Source: Synanceia verrucosa
Taxonomy: Eukaryota > Chordata > Actinopteri > Perciformes > Synanceiidae
Assembly: GCA_029721515.1 (NCBI GenBank)
Contig: CM056551.1
Location: 24,104,437-24,168,436, forward strand
Direction of reading: 5' to 3'
Length of the DNA stretch: 64,000 bases
In this document: piece by piece, positions 50,267 to 62,687 of the stretch
Numbering within the stretch: the first letter of the stretch is position 1
Layout: each line of letters begins with the position of its first letter
Position numbers and translations under genes: made by a program
Notes under the pieces: model-generated
Told to the model about the DNA's origin: nothing
What the model saw: only the letters and a program-made list of their open reading frames with translations
Databases searched by the model: none

Positions 50267-52775
50267 CATCAGCTTGGCATTCATTAGTTGGGATAAAACC
50301 TGGCTAAACCCTGGGTCAATCCGTGAGGACGCCCAGGGATCGTTGAGCAAGTAGTGCAAATGGCTTGGTTCATACATCGTAACACTATTTATTACAATTA
50401 GTATACTTTAAGTAAAGCTAGATAGCAGCCCGAATTTCTCCTAGTGTGTTTTATTTTCTTCACATAAAATTTAAATCATTGGATTCCTTGTTAGCCAATA
50501 ATAAGCTCAGGTTTTTTTTTGTTAATGTATTGTTGGGAGATTTCACATGACAAAGCTGAGAGTTTGCACATGTTTTGGCACTTAAGTGGAGTTTTGTTCA
50601 CTGACTGGTGGCACCTTCCAGCCACAGCCATAACCCTGTGTGGAGTCACTGTATGGTTAAAGCTCAAGGCTTTAATATGGATGTAGTCTTATTAAGACAT
50701 GCCAGATGGGGAGAAAAGTGAAAAACAAGCTGTAATGAGCACAGCCAACCTTCTGTGTGACAACGTAGGGAATAGATGATCAGACAGAGCGGACACACGA
50801 CACAGCTGTATGACAGCTGGCTTACCCATAAGACTCACACAAACACAGGACAGGTTGTCGACAGTCAACATGAACACCAATACACAAAAAGCCATACTTA
50901 ATGTGCAAATACATGCCTCCAAATAGACTAATACTCGCAGTTACCTGCATTTTTTTCTACACTTGCACCATACACAATTCTATGTTTTGTGCGAGGTGAC
51001 ATTTGCTCAGACAACTGCAACCTTTTCATAATAGATAATTCACATATGATGCCAAGCCCTTTGCATTACCTACCCAACCAAGAATCAAAAGGCCATATTG
51101 AAAAACGCTGTATTTTCTTGTAACTGTATGGTATGTTGAATCTAATGCTGCTAATTTTATTTTCTGCATATGCTTTGTGTTATTGTGGAAGTTGGAATGA
51201 TACATTATTCTTTTGATCCAAATGTTGGTCCTCCAGGTCTCCATCCGTGTGTTGTATTGTTGTAGAATGGCTCCCCGATGAGCTTTCCTTCTGATTTAGC
51301 TTTTTGTTGGCTCTTGCTTGTGGCAGTGGCATTGATCATGACATCATGCTGCTTCCTTTTAAAAATACTGAATGGCCTTTTTTAAATGTGCCTCTCCTTA
51401 ACTGGAGCAGTCTGCCCATGGTCATGTGGTGTCCAGAGGTTACAAGGAACAGGCAGAAACTGAACAGGAAGCAAAATAATCATGCTGTTTTTGTGTATAT
51501 ATGTGAAATATGTGGCCAGCATCTTATTATGGTGTGAAATCATATTTGGTCTAAACCTCATTTCTTTTTGTCAGACATACCTATTTTTATAAAATATTTT
51601 ATTTTGGTGAGATAAGAATACTCTACTCCTGAAAAAAAGTTCCAATAGGTAACAAAGCTAAGTGGTATAAGTTACCGAGCTGTGTCTACACAGTAATAAT
51701 AGAAATAGCAACCACTTCTTTATGAGGGATAATTGGTGCCACCCACAATTATGTTTGCATACTTAAAAAAATCAAAACCAGAGGATAACATTTTAAAATC
51801 TAAAATCTAATTTTGCCATAACAAAACCATGTCTTACCATGTAACAGTTGTAATGTGTCTTGTCTTTCAACACTGGAACCTCAATGCGTACTGTTAACAA
51901 TAATAACAATAACATTATGTTGCCATTTTCAGTTGCTATCAACATTTTTCAGATATAACATAAAAATTCAGTTGCTTTCAATCTTCACATTAGTGATTAG
52001 AGTCAGGTTGATTTGTGGATTGTATTTTCTGTGGCTAACAGCGTGTGTCCTCCTACTTTTCTGTGTATTTGTGGTATCTGTGATTGCAGCTTAGAGGTAG
52101 TTTGTCCTTGCACTGCAGCTGGCTCTGTCAAGGCCACTGAACAACAACAACAACAACAACAAAATGGCTTCCAAGATGGTACTGTACATGTGCATCCATT
52201 TCCACGGACCCAACTTGTTCTTCGATTATGTAAAATCAGTTGAAAATACATCATGAAGCGTGCTGCTATTGTACAACAGATATTTTTTTGACCATATGAT
52301 TTTAATATTTTTCAAACAAAAGTATAGCATACAGATTCTAAATAAATGCACTGATAAAAAAGTAATGCCCAGTGTCAATGCAACACTATGTCAGCAAGAA
52401 TATAAGAGAAGGGTTTTATGGATGAGTTTAAACGTTAATTAACAGCAGATCTAACTGTTGTGCTATTTTGGGGAGAAATTGTATTACCTGCTATGTTTGA
52501 GGTATTTGAGGTATTGCTTACAGTGTATGTACTGTATTTATGTGTGTGTGTGTGTGTGTGAGTGTGTATAGGAGAGAGTACTTAATGGGCCTACGGGTGT
52601 AAATAATGTACATATCAAAGCTGATATTGGTGGATTTTGGGTCATGTGTGTATAAGCTCCCTGATCTACTTGTGTGTCTCCTGCTTTGTCCAAGCGATCA
52701 GTCCATCCACTGTATCTCTGTTGTATATCTCAGTGTGTTCTTGTCTTTAAGACCCGACTCATCTGCTACTCTGTG

Positions 52776-52819
<44 letters not shown>

Positions 52820-53210
52820 TACTCAAACTTGCATGTATGTAAAAAAACTTTTGTTCTTTTGTGCTCAATTTTGTGTTCTCACTGTAAATTCTTCTGGCAG
52901 AAAATGATGGCAATATTCAGATTTTTTTTTGTTGAGGAAAAATGTGAATGTATCACTCTTGTAAGTTCTGTTCATCCATTTTTTGGAGGTAATCAAACAT
53001 ATGCGGAGAATAAAGTTGTGTTTATTATTGTAAAAGGCCTGCTACTCATAGGAAGACTGAGCTGTATGTTCAAAGGTCCATAAGTGTGAAAAATATGTGA
53101 AGAAATATTTGCCAAATGACACCCTGTGAATAATTAGAAGCTGAAAAGGCAGGGATTGCAGACTGTGCTGCTTTTGAACATGTATACAATAAAAGCTATG
53201 TTCTCTAGCA
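50267..53210 (+). other. sv2c: Probable sv2c 3' UTR
   Basis: No further exon is seen after the stop. The sequence is AT-rich with a (CAA)n run at about 52140-52162, (TG)n runs at 52539-52561 and 52769-52819, and AATAAA at 53188-53193 as the best distal poly(A) signal. A long 3' UTR is typical of SV2C in other vertebrates as far as I recall. The exact end is inferred. Confidence 0.45.
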
Positions 53211-54655
53211 AATTATGTTGTGCGTTTATTTCGTAACCCTTATGTCGATCCTAAATAAAATAAAATGCATCTCCATACTTTTTATATATGTTGCATCACA
53301 GCATTTAACTGCTGTGTAGACATTTCCAACATTTGCACCAATACTGAGTGCTAATTTGCATTATTTTTGCAGAGAAATTATGTACACACTATCAAACTGC
53401 TCCCTCAGTTTATGTCTCTCATTGGCATTGATTCATGTGAAATATAAGCTAAACATGTTAAATAAGCTTAGCTGTCAGTGTAATAAGTAGGTTATACTGC
53501 ACTTTACGAAAGCTACTACAGTATAATGAGCACAGAAAAGTGCAATAAATCATCATTTCATCAAGTCATGATCATCATTTTGGAGCTGTAGTGCTGTAGT
53601 TTGTGGTGCCATTGAATTCTCCAATAGGCTACTGAAGAAAAAGTTTCTAATACTTAGTCTATCTGAACATAAATGAGGTAAAAACATCAGAGACACCTGT
53701 GAACCAGGAGTATAAAGTAGCAGAAAAATATTTAAGTTTAAGAAGTTAGTCACCTTTTTATACTCAAAAATGAACTGAAATTCTCTGAGAAGTCAGAAAT
53801 GAATCTAGAATAACATGAAACGACTAAAAAAAAAACATATTTTTGTGTTTAGGGAAGACTTTGCTATATTATCATTTTGCACCTTCCTGTACAGTTTGTT
53901 TCCATTCATCAGCTATATTACCTTGTACTATCTCTGTTTCATCACATGCTCAGAAGTATTTGCACCCTATATTTATTCTTAGTTGTCACATTATCATCTT
54001 TTGTTCTTATTTTTTTTGCACCATTTATGTTTATGCATTAAAATTACTTGTTAATATTAAACTTGTCAATTCTAATTGTCTGTTTTTTTTCTGAAAAAGA
54101 ACATTTGATAACAACAATAATTATATTTTAGCATTAAATATATTATTTTTATTAAAAAAGACACCTCAGTAAACTAGGTAGTAGAATGACAGTACATGCA
54201 GAAAAACACAGTATGGAGCTGTGTCTCTGTGGTTACTCCATTTATAACATCACATCAATGCTGCCATCTAGTGGATGATATCAGGCATTGGACTGATTAT
54301 TATAACTCAGGCATGCAGTATGTACAGTATTGCACCTCCAAACAACACGTGTGTGTGAAATAATAAGAAATATAAAACATAATAAAGAGAGATAAAAAGG
54401 AATGTGAAGATAAGATGTATAAGGAGGGAAGTAAATGAAAAATAGAAATCAGCTTAGATTAAGATTAAGCTAATTAAAACAGACAAAAGTATTGGAGAAA
54501 TGCTCACAAACTGCAGGTTCCTGCCATCAGAAATAAGACTTTATTGCATCAGCATCACTGGCTGATGTTATACAACTCATTACTGTCATAGCCATTTTTT
54601 CAATAACTAATTTGCACAGAAAATTTGTACAGATTTTTTTTAAAATTTTCATTTC

Positions 54656-54711
<56 letters not shown>

Positions 54712-54726
54712 GTATATATATAAAAC

Positions 54727-54792
<66 letters not shown>

Positions 54793-55250
54793 GCTTTTAT
54801 TTAGTAAATACTGTAAAAAAATATTAGAATTATAATTATTTTTTCTTTTTCACTACTGTTGTTTATTGTTCCTTTCTCACTGTAATCTGTTTTCGTATTC
54901 TATTCTATTCTAAAAACTGTGGTGAGGTGGTTTTTGCCTTTTTACGCAGTGGCAGTGAATGCAGCATGAGCCACTTTTCGTCCAGCAGGTGGTGCAAGGT
55001 GCTAAAACATCTCCACCTCCTGTCCTGTCAATCATTTCACTTCAGAGCAGCAAAGAGGGGCCAAGATATCACCAACACTTTGTCCAGGAGTCAAGAGGCA
55101 GAGCTTCACACTATGGGGACTGACAGCTGCCACTTTTCATGAAGACCGTTTTTCCAGTTTGCTTAATTTATCCTGAGAGGCGCGGCATACTGCTGGCTGC
55201 TCGCTGTGACTTTAGCCTGTTGGCTGAACTTATTTCCAGTTGAGACGAGA
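53211..55250. other. sv2c-iqgap2 spacer
   Basis: About 2 kb, very AT-rich, with no recognisable exon. It holds two long TA arrays (54657-54718 and 54731-54788). The final 300 bases are more mixed and must contain the iqgap2 promoter and 5' UTR; no clear TATA box was seen there. Confidence 0.55.
54657..54788. repeat. Long (TA)n arrays
   Basis: Two TA arrays separated by a short CGTATATATATAAAACACAA-type break, together about 130 bases, some 480 bases before the iqgap2 start codon. Confidence 0.9.
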
Positions 55251-55267
55251 GGAGGAAGCGACGCAAG

Positions 55268-55344
55268 ATGTACCATGAAGAAACCGCAACTCTGCAAAAG
55301 CCTCGTTATGGAAGTAAGTAGCACTTTTTCTTTTCTAACGGTTT

Positions 55345-55391
<47 letters not shown>

Positions 55392-57947
55392 GCTTTAGCT
55401 CCTGTGTTTGATGGGTTATGATGAATAAAAGGCTGAGGTGCAGGTGGTTTAGCAGCACCTGGCTTCACTGAACAGCAGTAAGTGTGTCAGCATGGCTAAA
55501 ATGGAAACAAAAAGTGACTGAGAGTGAACAACATGTCAAACAGAGAAGCATTCACCTCCTGGTTGTTTAATTAAAGCTGTAAGCTAACGTTGGTGAGTTC
55601 AGGGTCCAACCTGCAGGTTGTATTTTGGGGTTTGGGGCTGCAAACTTCCCTAAAATTTGACTCAGGAACGTTTTAATGTTATTTTTCCTCCAAAGTGCCC
55701 CCTACTGCACCACAGTGATTTTTATCTGTTGGTTTAATGGCTGTATCTAGCATATCAGCCTGTCTACACATAAGGCATTTTCTCATAGGTTAACCATTAA
55801 CCTGGATTTTGCTGCTGTTGTGAAATCCATAACTGACTCAGTGAGTATGTTAAGAATGTAACTGATATAAAACACACTACTTCAGCCTGCAAAACACCTG
55901 AAGTGTTAACTGCATGTGTCAAAGTGCAACTTTGAGAGATAACCCCAATCATTTCTGTCATCAATGCAGTCTCTTTACCTGTGATGTGACCCATTGAATT
56001 TTATTCATGAGCTGTATTGTCCTGCATGCAGGCCACACTATCTTATGCTGAGTGATAGATGTTGCTACTATCCAAGAGAGTGTCTCTAGAATAACGAGCA
56101 TACATAATGAGTAGTTTGTTGGAAAGAGATAAGGAAGTCTTAGGAACCAACAAGCTCTTTTTAATTTGTTGTCCTTGTTACTCTAACAGACCAAATTTGT
56201 CCTAAGTAACAGTTCCCCTGCATGCATTTCATCCTACAAGTTGTGTCCAAAACAAGGAATTCATTTCAATAAATGTCATACTAACCTAAGTTTATAGATT
56301 TGCCTATGAAATGGACCAACCAGAAGGTCTTGATTTGTAGCCCCCCGCCCTCCATGACTCATGCAGCCCATAACTTAGGTCCAGTGATCCTGTGACACAC
56401 AAAGGCAACAAACCCATCCTGGGGTTAAATATAACGCTCAATGCAAGAGTGCAGACAGGCTCTTCCAGGAAGTGTGTGAGTGAGTCAGTAGAGGTAGTGT
56501 GTGATGGCTGCACATGGGGCAGCTCTACCCCAGATGGGAGTTTGCATCCATGTCACAGCTGCGCAGCTGGACCACTGATCTGTGGTTGGATGGCCAGATA
56601 CTGTGCTCATGAAGCACTGGGAGACTGGAGCCCTTTGTGGTTGTGTGTATTTTATGTGTCGGTGTTTGGCTTGTTTCTTTTCTGACACAAGAGTATTACA
56701 GAATGTCAAGCCTCTATTGAGACCCAGTGAGCGGATGTCTGTGCAGACGGCTGAACAGGCAGACTTTAACGGACGGTTCTTCAGGATGGCCCTGTCGAGG
56801 CTGGACTGAGTTAAATGTGCTTTAATTCAAATTGTGTTGGACTCAACATTGCATTTCCAACAATTTACAAGCATAATATGCTGTAAAAGTCATTGCAGCA
56901 CTAAGTAAGAATGATAGATCACTGACTTTGATGTTCACAGCTCAGCTGTGTTTTGCTATCTTCCTGGGCATTAGTAGTAGATTATTTAGGCAAATAAATC
57001 AACAGGTTTAACTGGTTCAACCTGGCATCACTAGAGGCAGTAATATTTATATAACCGTGTGCAGAAGATTTTCAGTCAGACTCTGACTCATGCAGTTGGG
57101 GTGTTTTGCAGTCTTACTTGATGCCCTGCACTCTGAATATGAAACTTGGACTCAAATCATGACGTGGTGCTCGGCTCATTGTTAGAAAGACCAGAAATAA
57201 AGAGATTTGATTGGATTAGAGTGATGGTGGGGAGGAGAGCTTATTAAGATGCAGGTGCAGGTCAACTCTCAGCAGACATCACTTATCAGTCCGGCAGAGG
57301 GGCTCAGTTTCTTAAGGATGCTGAAGATCCCAGCAGTCAAAATAAATACTTGGTAACCAGAATGAGCCTCTCAGCTTCCTTTGAGGAGAAAACATCTCTG
57401 TTTTTATGTAGATTCTTTACAATCTATGATGATAAATACTGTATATCCTGTTCTCTATCGTATGTTAAGAGTGTGTTGCATTTGTGGCCCAGTGGGTTTA
57501 AAAAAAAAATAAATAATAATAATATCCGACTATGCTGTAGGATAACTAATGCAGGTTACCTGGATCTGGATACAAAGCAATAATTCATTATGAATGTTTC
57601 TCACTTTCTTGGCCAAATTAAGATATTATAAGTGATCTATAAGTTTTTATTTTACAGAAATGTTTGGTTTCCTGTGATGAATGACAGTGGAACACAGCTC
57701 ATGTGAATCCTATGTTTATTCACATCAAAATCATAAAATATAGGCTACTTAATATCTGAGCAAAACCAATAAGGAAGCAAAACTAGCACTAATATGTGAA
57801 ATAATATGAAACAATAACAGTTATATAATTCTGAATTTCTTTTCCAGCCATTCAGGATGATGAGAGGCTGTCAGCGGAGGAGATGGATGAGAGGAGACGA
57901 GAGAACATCGCCTACGAGTACCTGTGTCACCTGGAGGAGGCCAAGCG
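55268..57947 (+). CDS. iqgap2: IQ motif-containing GTPase-activating-like protein 2, first two coding exons
   Basis: Scaffold that binds actin, calmodulin and active Rac1/Cdc42 at the cell cortex. Exon 55268-55313 encodes MYHEETATLQKPRYG and ends in AA|GTAAGT. Exon 57848-57947 continues IQDDERLSAEEMDERRRENI and EYLCHLEEAKR, ending in phase 2 at CG|GTAAGA. This matches the N-terminus of vertebrate IQGAP2 just before the calponin-homology domain. The next exon (WMEVC... in human) was not found, so intron 2 runs beyond the window. The gene follows sv2c on the same strand, as in human. Confidence 0.92.
55353..55390. repeat. iqgap2: (CA)n microsatellite in iqgap2 intron 1
   Basis: About nineteen CA units only 40 bases after the donor of the first coding exon. 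Confidence 0.9.
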
Positions 57948-60900
57948 GTAAGACGAGATGAAGGGAAAAAAGAAGAAGATAAGAGGAGCTTAATGGCACA
58001 TGCTGACTAAAGGCAACCACTTTCCTTTATTGTGTTTACTTTGTCATGACTCAGAGCCCGGAGGAATCACACTGGGTGTGTTCTTGTGTCCAGCATTTGG
58101 CTTGATTATTGTTTGATCATGTAGAACAGTGCTTTAATGAACATTGTTATGCAGCTGTATGAGAAAATAACAGCAGGGGGTGTTTGAGAAATGAAGTGGT
58201 GGAGAGAAAGGGAGCGGGACATGATAGATAAGGGAATAAAGCAGTGTGTAATTGAATATTTAGTGTGTTAGCTTGGATCTGTAGTGACAGATAAAGGCAG
58301 AATCATCATATTGGTGGATGACACAGAGCTGTAAGCATTCATGACAACATGTGTGTGATTAAGATTAATGGGAGGTGCTGACTTTGTGGAAAGAGTTTCC
58401 ACAGTGTGTCCTAAACCTCACTCGTCCCTGAAATAATCAAATAAAAAACCAGAAGGTTTGTTTATAATATTATCAGTTTATTCATTTGTTTCAATGGATT
58501 CCAGTGACTTCCACAGTAATCTTTCCAAAAGACGTCATTCTGAAAGACGACAAAAACCTGATGAAGACTGATTTCTTGCGTGGTGCCTGAGTAAAGCTAA
58601 AACTTAAGTTAACCACGTCCTGTCTTCTTCACAAGGGCATCCATCTGAGCAGGAAGGAAGAGGAACTGCAGTCATGCCTCTTGTAACACACTGATTTTGA
58701 GGCAACCCCACCCAGTCACAGAGAGATTGATTTTCAGGATTGATAATTGAGGTTTGAACCTACTGTAGCGCTCCGTAGCCTAGTGGTCAGTGAGTCAGTA
58801 GTCATGCTTTTGTCTGAGCAGGCACAGCCTCATTGAGCTTTTTCCTGACAGATTATTGTTTGACAGCTGAACTTGCACTTTGGCTCAGTAAAGACAATCT
58901 GAATGGCCTACATCATCTTCTTATGTCACAGGATAATAAGGGTCTACAAGGACAGGTAGGCTAGAGTGAGCACAGATTCAGTCATCCATCATAATCGGGC
59001 CTCGTCTAGATTATCACACATTTTTCTTGTGGAAGAAGTGTGGGTCAGCTGCACTCAGGCACACTAACGAACAGGTGCTTTTGTGTCGCTCCACAGGCAA
59101 CCTCAAAATTTCACTTTCACTAACGCGTCTCACTTCCTGTTATTCCATTCCAGCGCTACTGACTTTTCTACACAGCCATCAATTGTAGAATGGAGCCTCT
59201 ATTCTGGGAAAGCTGTCAAATTAGATTAGGATTAAGACTGCTGCTCGTGAAGCCATCAGCCACGAAGAGCATGGGATTAGGTTCTGCTTGGTCGGGTCAG
59301 AAGTCAGCAGTCACTGAAATAAGCCAGCCATGTAGACGCAGGGTTCAAATTATAATTTTCTCTAAACTCACTAATGTTATGAGGTTGCCGCCAGGGATTT
59401 AGGGGCCCCGTGAAAATAAATCCTGCCGCCATCGCCCCACCCCAAGTTTCACAACAATATATTTCCAAAAGATGATGTTCCAAATTTTCTGAATTAAAAT
59501 TTTTGATGGTGCACAGAGAAATGTTGCCCGTTCAGCTTTTATGATGTTCTAGTTTGCAAGATGATTTGTCATTCTTTATCCTGTAGATATCACATCATAT
59601 AAAATAAAAAAATCTCAATCTTATTTGCAATATTGGTATATATCTTATTCCTAGCAGAAATTTTGACTTGCAGGTAAAGCACAGCTGAAACTCTAACTAG
59701 CATTAACTCTGCCATTGATGTAATAACGATGTCAAAGTGTTGTTTTTTTGTTTTTTTTTTGCAGCTGGTCACTGATCATGGTCTGCCTGCAGCCTGTCAG
59801 TAATGTTGGGGCTTCTGTGATTTGTAGTCAGGGCATAAAGAGTTAACATGCGCCACAGCGATCAAAGCAGGAAGTGGAGACGATTGCGTTTAGAAAGCAA
59901 AACAAACAAAGTGCATTAAATACAAACAGCAGGTTAATAGTAGAAGTGCATACATAATGCAAAACATAATGAAATAACTTTTCATAGTAGACTGACCACA
60001 TGGTTTGTTTTCAAAGTCTCCTTATGTGCACTTGGTAGAGTGCTGAGTTGTTGCTGGTGACAGACACACCCTACTACCAAACACACACTCATACACACAT
60101 GTAGTTTCAGGATTTAGACTTTGTACCCTCACCGGAGAGTAAACATGGTTTAATTTGTAGCTTTTTGGGAAGTGGAACCATTCAGTTTGTTTTTCAGACT
60201 AGACACACCCTACCTCATCACATATGCTAAATTAATTTCATTACACCCAGACAGACTCTAAACTCAACGAAACTCATGACCAGCATGACTAAGCTACATG
60301 ACGCAAGAAGACTTTTGAGGACTCTGGGCTCACTTCACAGACACTGCATCGCTGCTGCTGATAATGATCATATTTGTGCATCACTTGAAACTGCCATCTG
60401 CCTCGTTTCAACCACCGATATTATTCTACTAATATCTTTATCTTTTTGCAGCTGAATACAATTTGCACTTTTGTTTGCATCTGATTGCACTTACCCATGT
60501 GGCAAAATATAAATGTTGCCAGAAAGAAAAAGAAACACATTCACACTGTAACTGTGGACGTAACAGCTCTTATTATTACACTTAACTTATCTCTGACTCT
60601 CATTGAAAGGGGCCAATTTTTCGTATATTATCTCCGTTAAATATGTGCAAATGACACAGGAGCACTGAGAGGCTGTTAGCTTGGTGCAGTTAATGCATAT
60701 CACTGTTTACAGGTGCTTTGAGAATTAGTTTTGTTGTTCAGGTTTAGGGTCACCAGAAATACAGTAGTTGAAAGCAAAGGCGAGTAGATGACTAATAGTG
60801 TGTTGATGTCCAGAAAGCTGTTTTGTTTTTCTCGGTGAGTTGCACAGGACAATGACAGGAAGGCCTGCTTTGGAGGGCTGTAAACAGGAGTGTTAGCTTG

Positions 60901-61256
60901 TCCTGCTTCAGGAGACAAGGAGACATTGTTTTAAGGACAGGAAGCTCTGTTAGCCATGCAGGATGTTCCTTTGACCATGTTCCCGCCAAAGAGATAATTT
61001 TTCTTCTAATCTTGGATATTATCTCTATTAATGTCTCACTTCTATGGCGATAAGGAAGTTAAAATATGAAACAAGTTATTTTGTTTTTGATCTGCATCAC
61101 TGCCTTGCCTCGGTTGGTCTGTGGATATTAGCAAGGACTTCATGATATGATACGTATCGACATACTTGAGTCACGATACTTTACATTACTGTAATGTAAA
61201 GTAACCAGAATATTGCAATATTCTACAAAGGTCACGGAGAAATATATCTATATATA

Positions 61257-61298
<42 letters not shown>

Positions 61299-62634
61299 GG
61301 CTGTCGAAGTTACCAGGTTAATGCAGATTTCTTTTTATTATTATTTTATTTTTTTATTTAACCTTTTATTTCAACGTGCAGAAGTTGTTCTGGATTTACA
61401 ATCAGCTCAAAACATGATTTTTTTTTGGGGGGGAATCAATGTTAACAAATTAAAAATCAACATTATATCAGAAGAAAAAGCATTGTGATATTTTCTTCTA
61501 TAAAAGATAGAAGTATGGCGGAGGTCCTCTTCTTGCATTATCTCCAGTATCAGCTGATCTATTTGGTGTTGATGTTGTCGTATTCCTCAGGGTACCTCAC
61601 TTACCCTCTCCACTTGTGTTGACAGTGCATGCTGTGTTTGTGGTTGTCCTTTAATGTGCTGACACATATTTTGGCAGACTAGATCTTTTGTGCACCCACA
61701 CGGCCTTAATTAACCAAAACAGGGTGTCTGCGCATGCATGCATGTGGGAGGGAAGGCTTTTCTGCTTGGCAGACGGAAAGGTACAGTAGGAGCTGATGCT
61801 ATGAATGAATCCTGTTAACAAAACATAAGGAGGCTGCACACTGGATTCAATTCATCTCTAGCATGATGAGCAAAGAGGTAAAAACACATTACACAGTCTG
61901 TTTTCTTTGGGGTCAGGGCAGAGGTGTAGCCATGGTGGTAAATGTGGTGTCACTTCCAGGCAGAAAGATAATGTGTAACAGAATTTCAGACCATGATGAT
62001 TCACCATAAATCATTCACTAGCTCTTTGGACTGGATTTTTCCTAACGTCTGGCAGAGGCCACTCTGAAGTTTGAAACAAGGTCAACGTTATTTTATCTTA
62101 AGCTCAGTATGCTCGGTTTGACATTAAAATCACCTTTTTGCTCATAACACATAACCGTCCTGCAGACGTGACGGTCAGTGAGGCTTTGGGCTAATTGAAG
62201 TAGTATTAGACATCTTGCTCAGTGTTCACCTCTGTAAACACTGTACACTTGAAAAGCGAGCCTAACCTTTAACCTTTACACGGTCCCAAAGCTCAAACTG
62301 CCTGTCTGTCCACAGCCCCCTCCCTAAAGCATGCTGGGATCAGTGTGGGTGCTGCCTGAAACAATACCCAGTTCTCTCTGGCCCACAGAATATTCTGTTG
62401 TCCTGCTTAAAAAATATTACAGTTAATTACAGTCTCTATGCTGTTATGTCTGGGTAGCCGGTGTTGTTCTGTTAACAACACATTTTTGTTTTAATTTTTA
62501 TGACAGGATTCACATATAGAAATAGGGTCATTATTCACACAGCATTTCACCCTGCAATTAATTATTATTAATTCATAATTTTGTTAACAAGATCGAGCTG
62601 GTCCTATTTATTACTTATGAATTTATTAACTTTG

Positions 62635-62637
<3 letters not shown>
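57948..62637. other. iqgap2: iqgap2 intron 2 (5' part)
   Basis: No exon recognised. It contains dispersed repeat copy B at 59711-59910 and a (TA)n run at 61242-61295. The rest is unique-looking AT-rich sequence. Confidence 0.6.
59711..59910 (+). repeat. Unclassified dispersed repeat, copy B
   Basis: Aligns with 13741-13905: GCCATTGATGTA near the start, GTCAAAGTGTT, then the core at 59851-59902 with ATCAAAGCAGGAAGTGGAGA. It lies some 46 kb from copy A, in an intron of a different gene, same orientation. Confidence 0.6.

Positions 62638-62684
<47 letters not shown>
62638..62684. repeat. (TA)n microsatellite beside Tc1 copy 2
   Basis: Pure TA array ending directly at the CAGTCATGG end of the transposon. 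Confidence 0.9.

Positions 62685-62687
<3 letters not shown>

Noticed and set aside
54527..54827. Frames made of repeated Ile-Tyr
   Set aside because: Translation of the (TA)n arrays.
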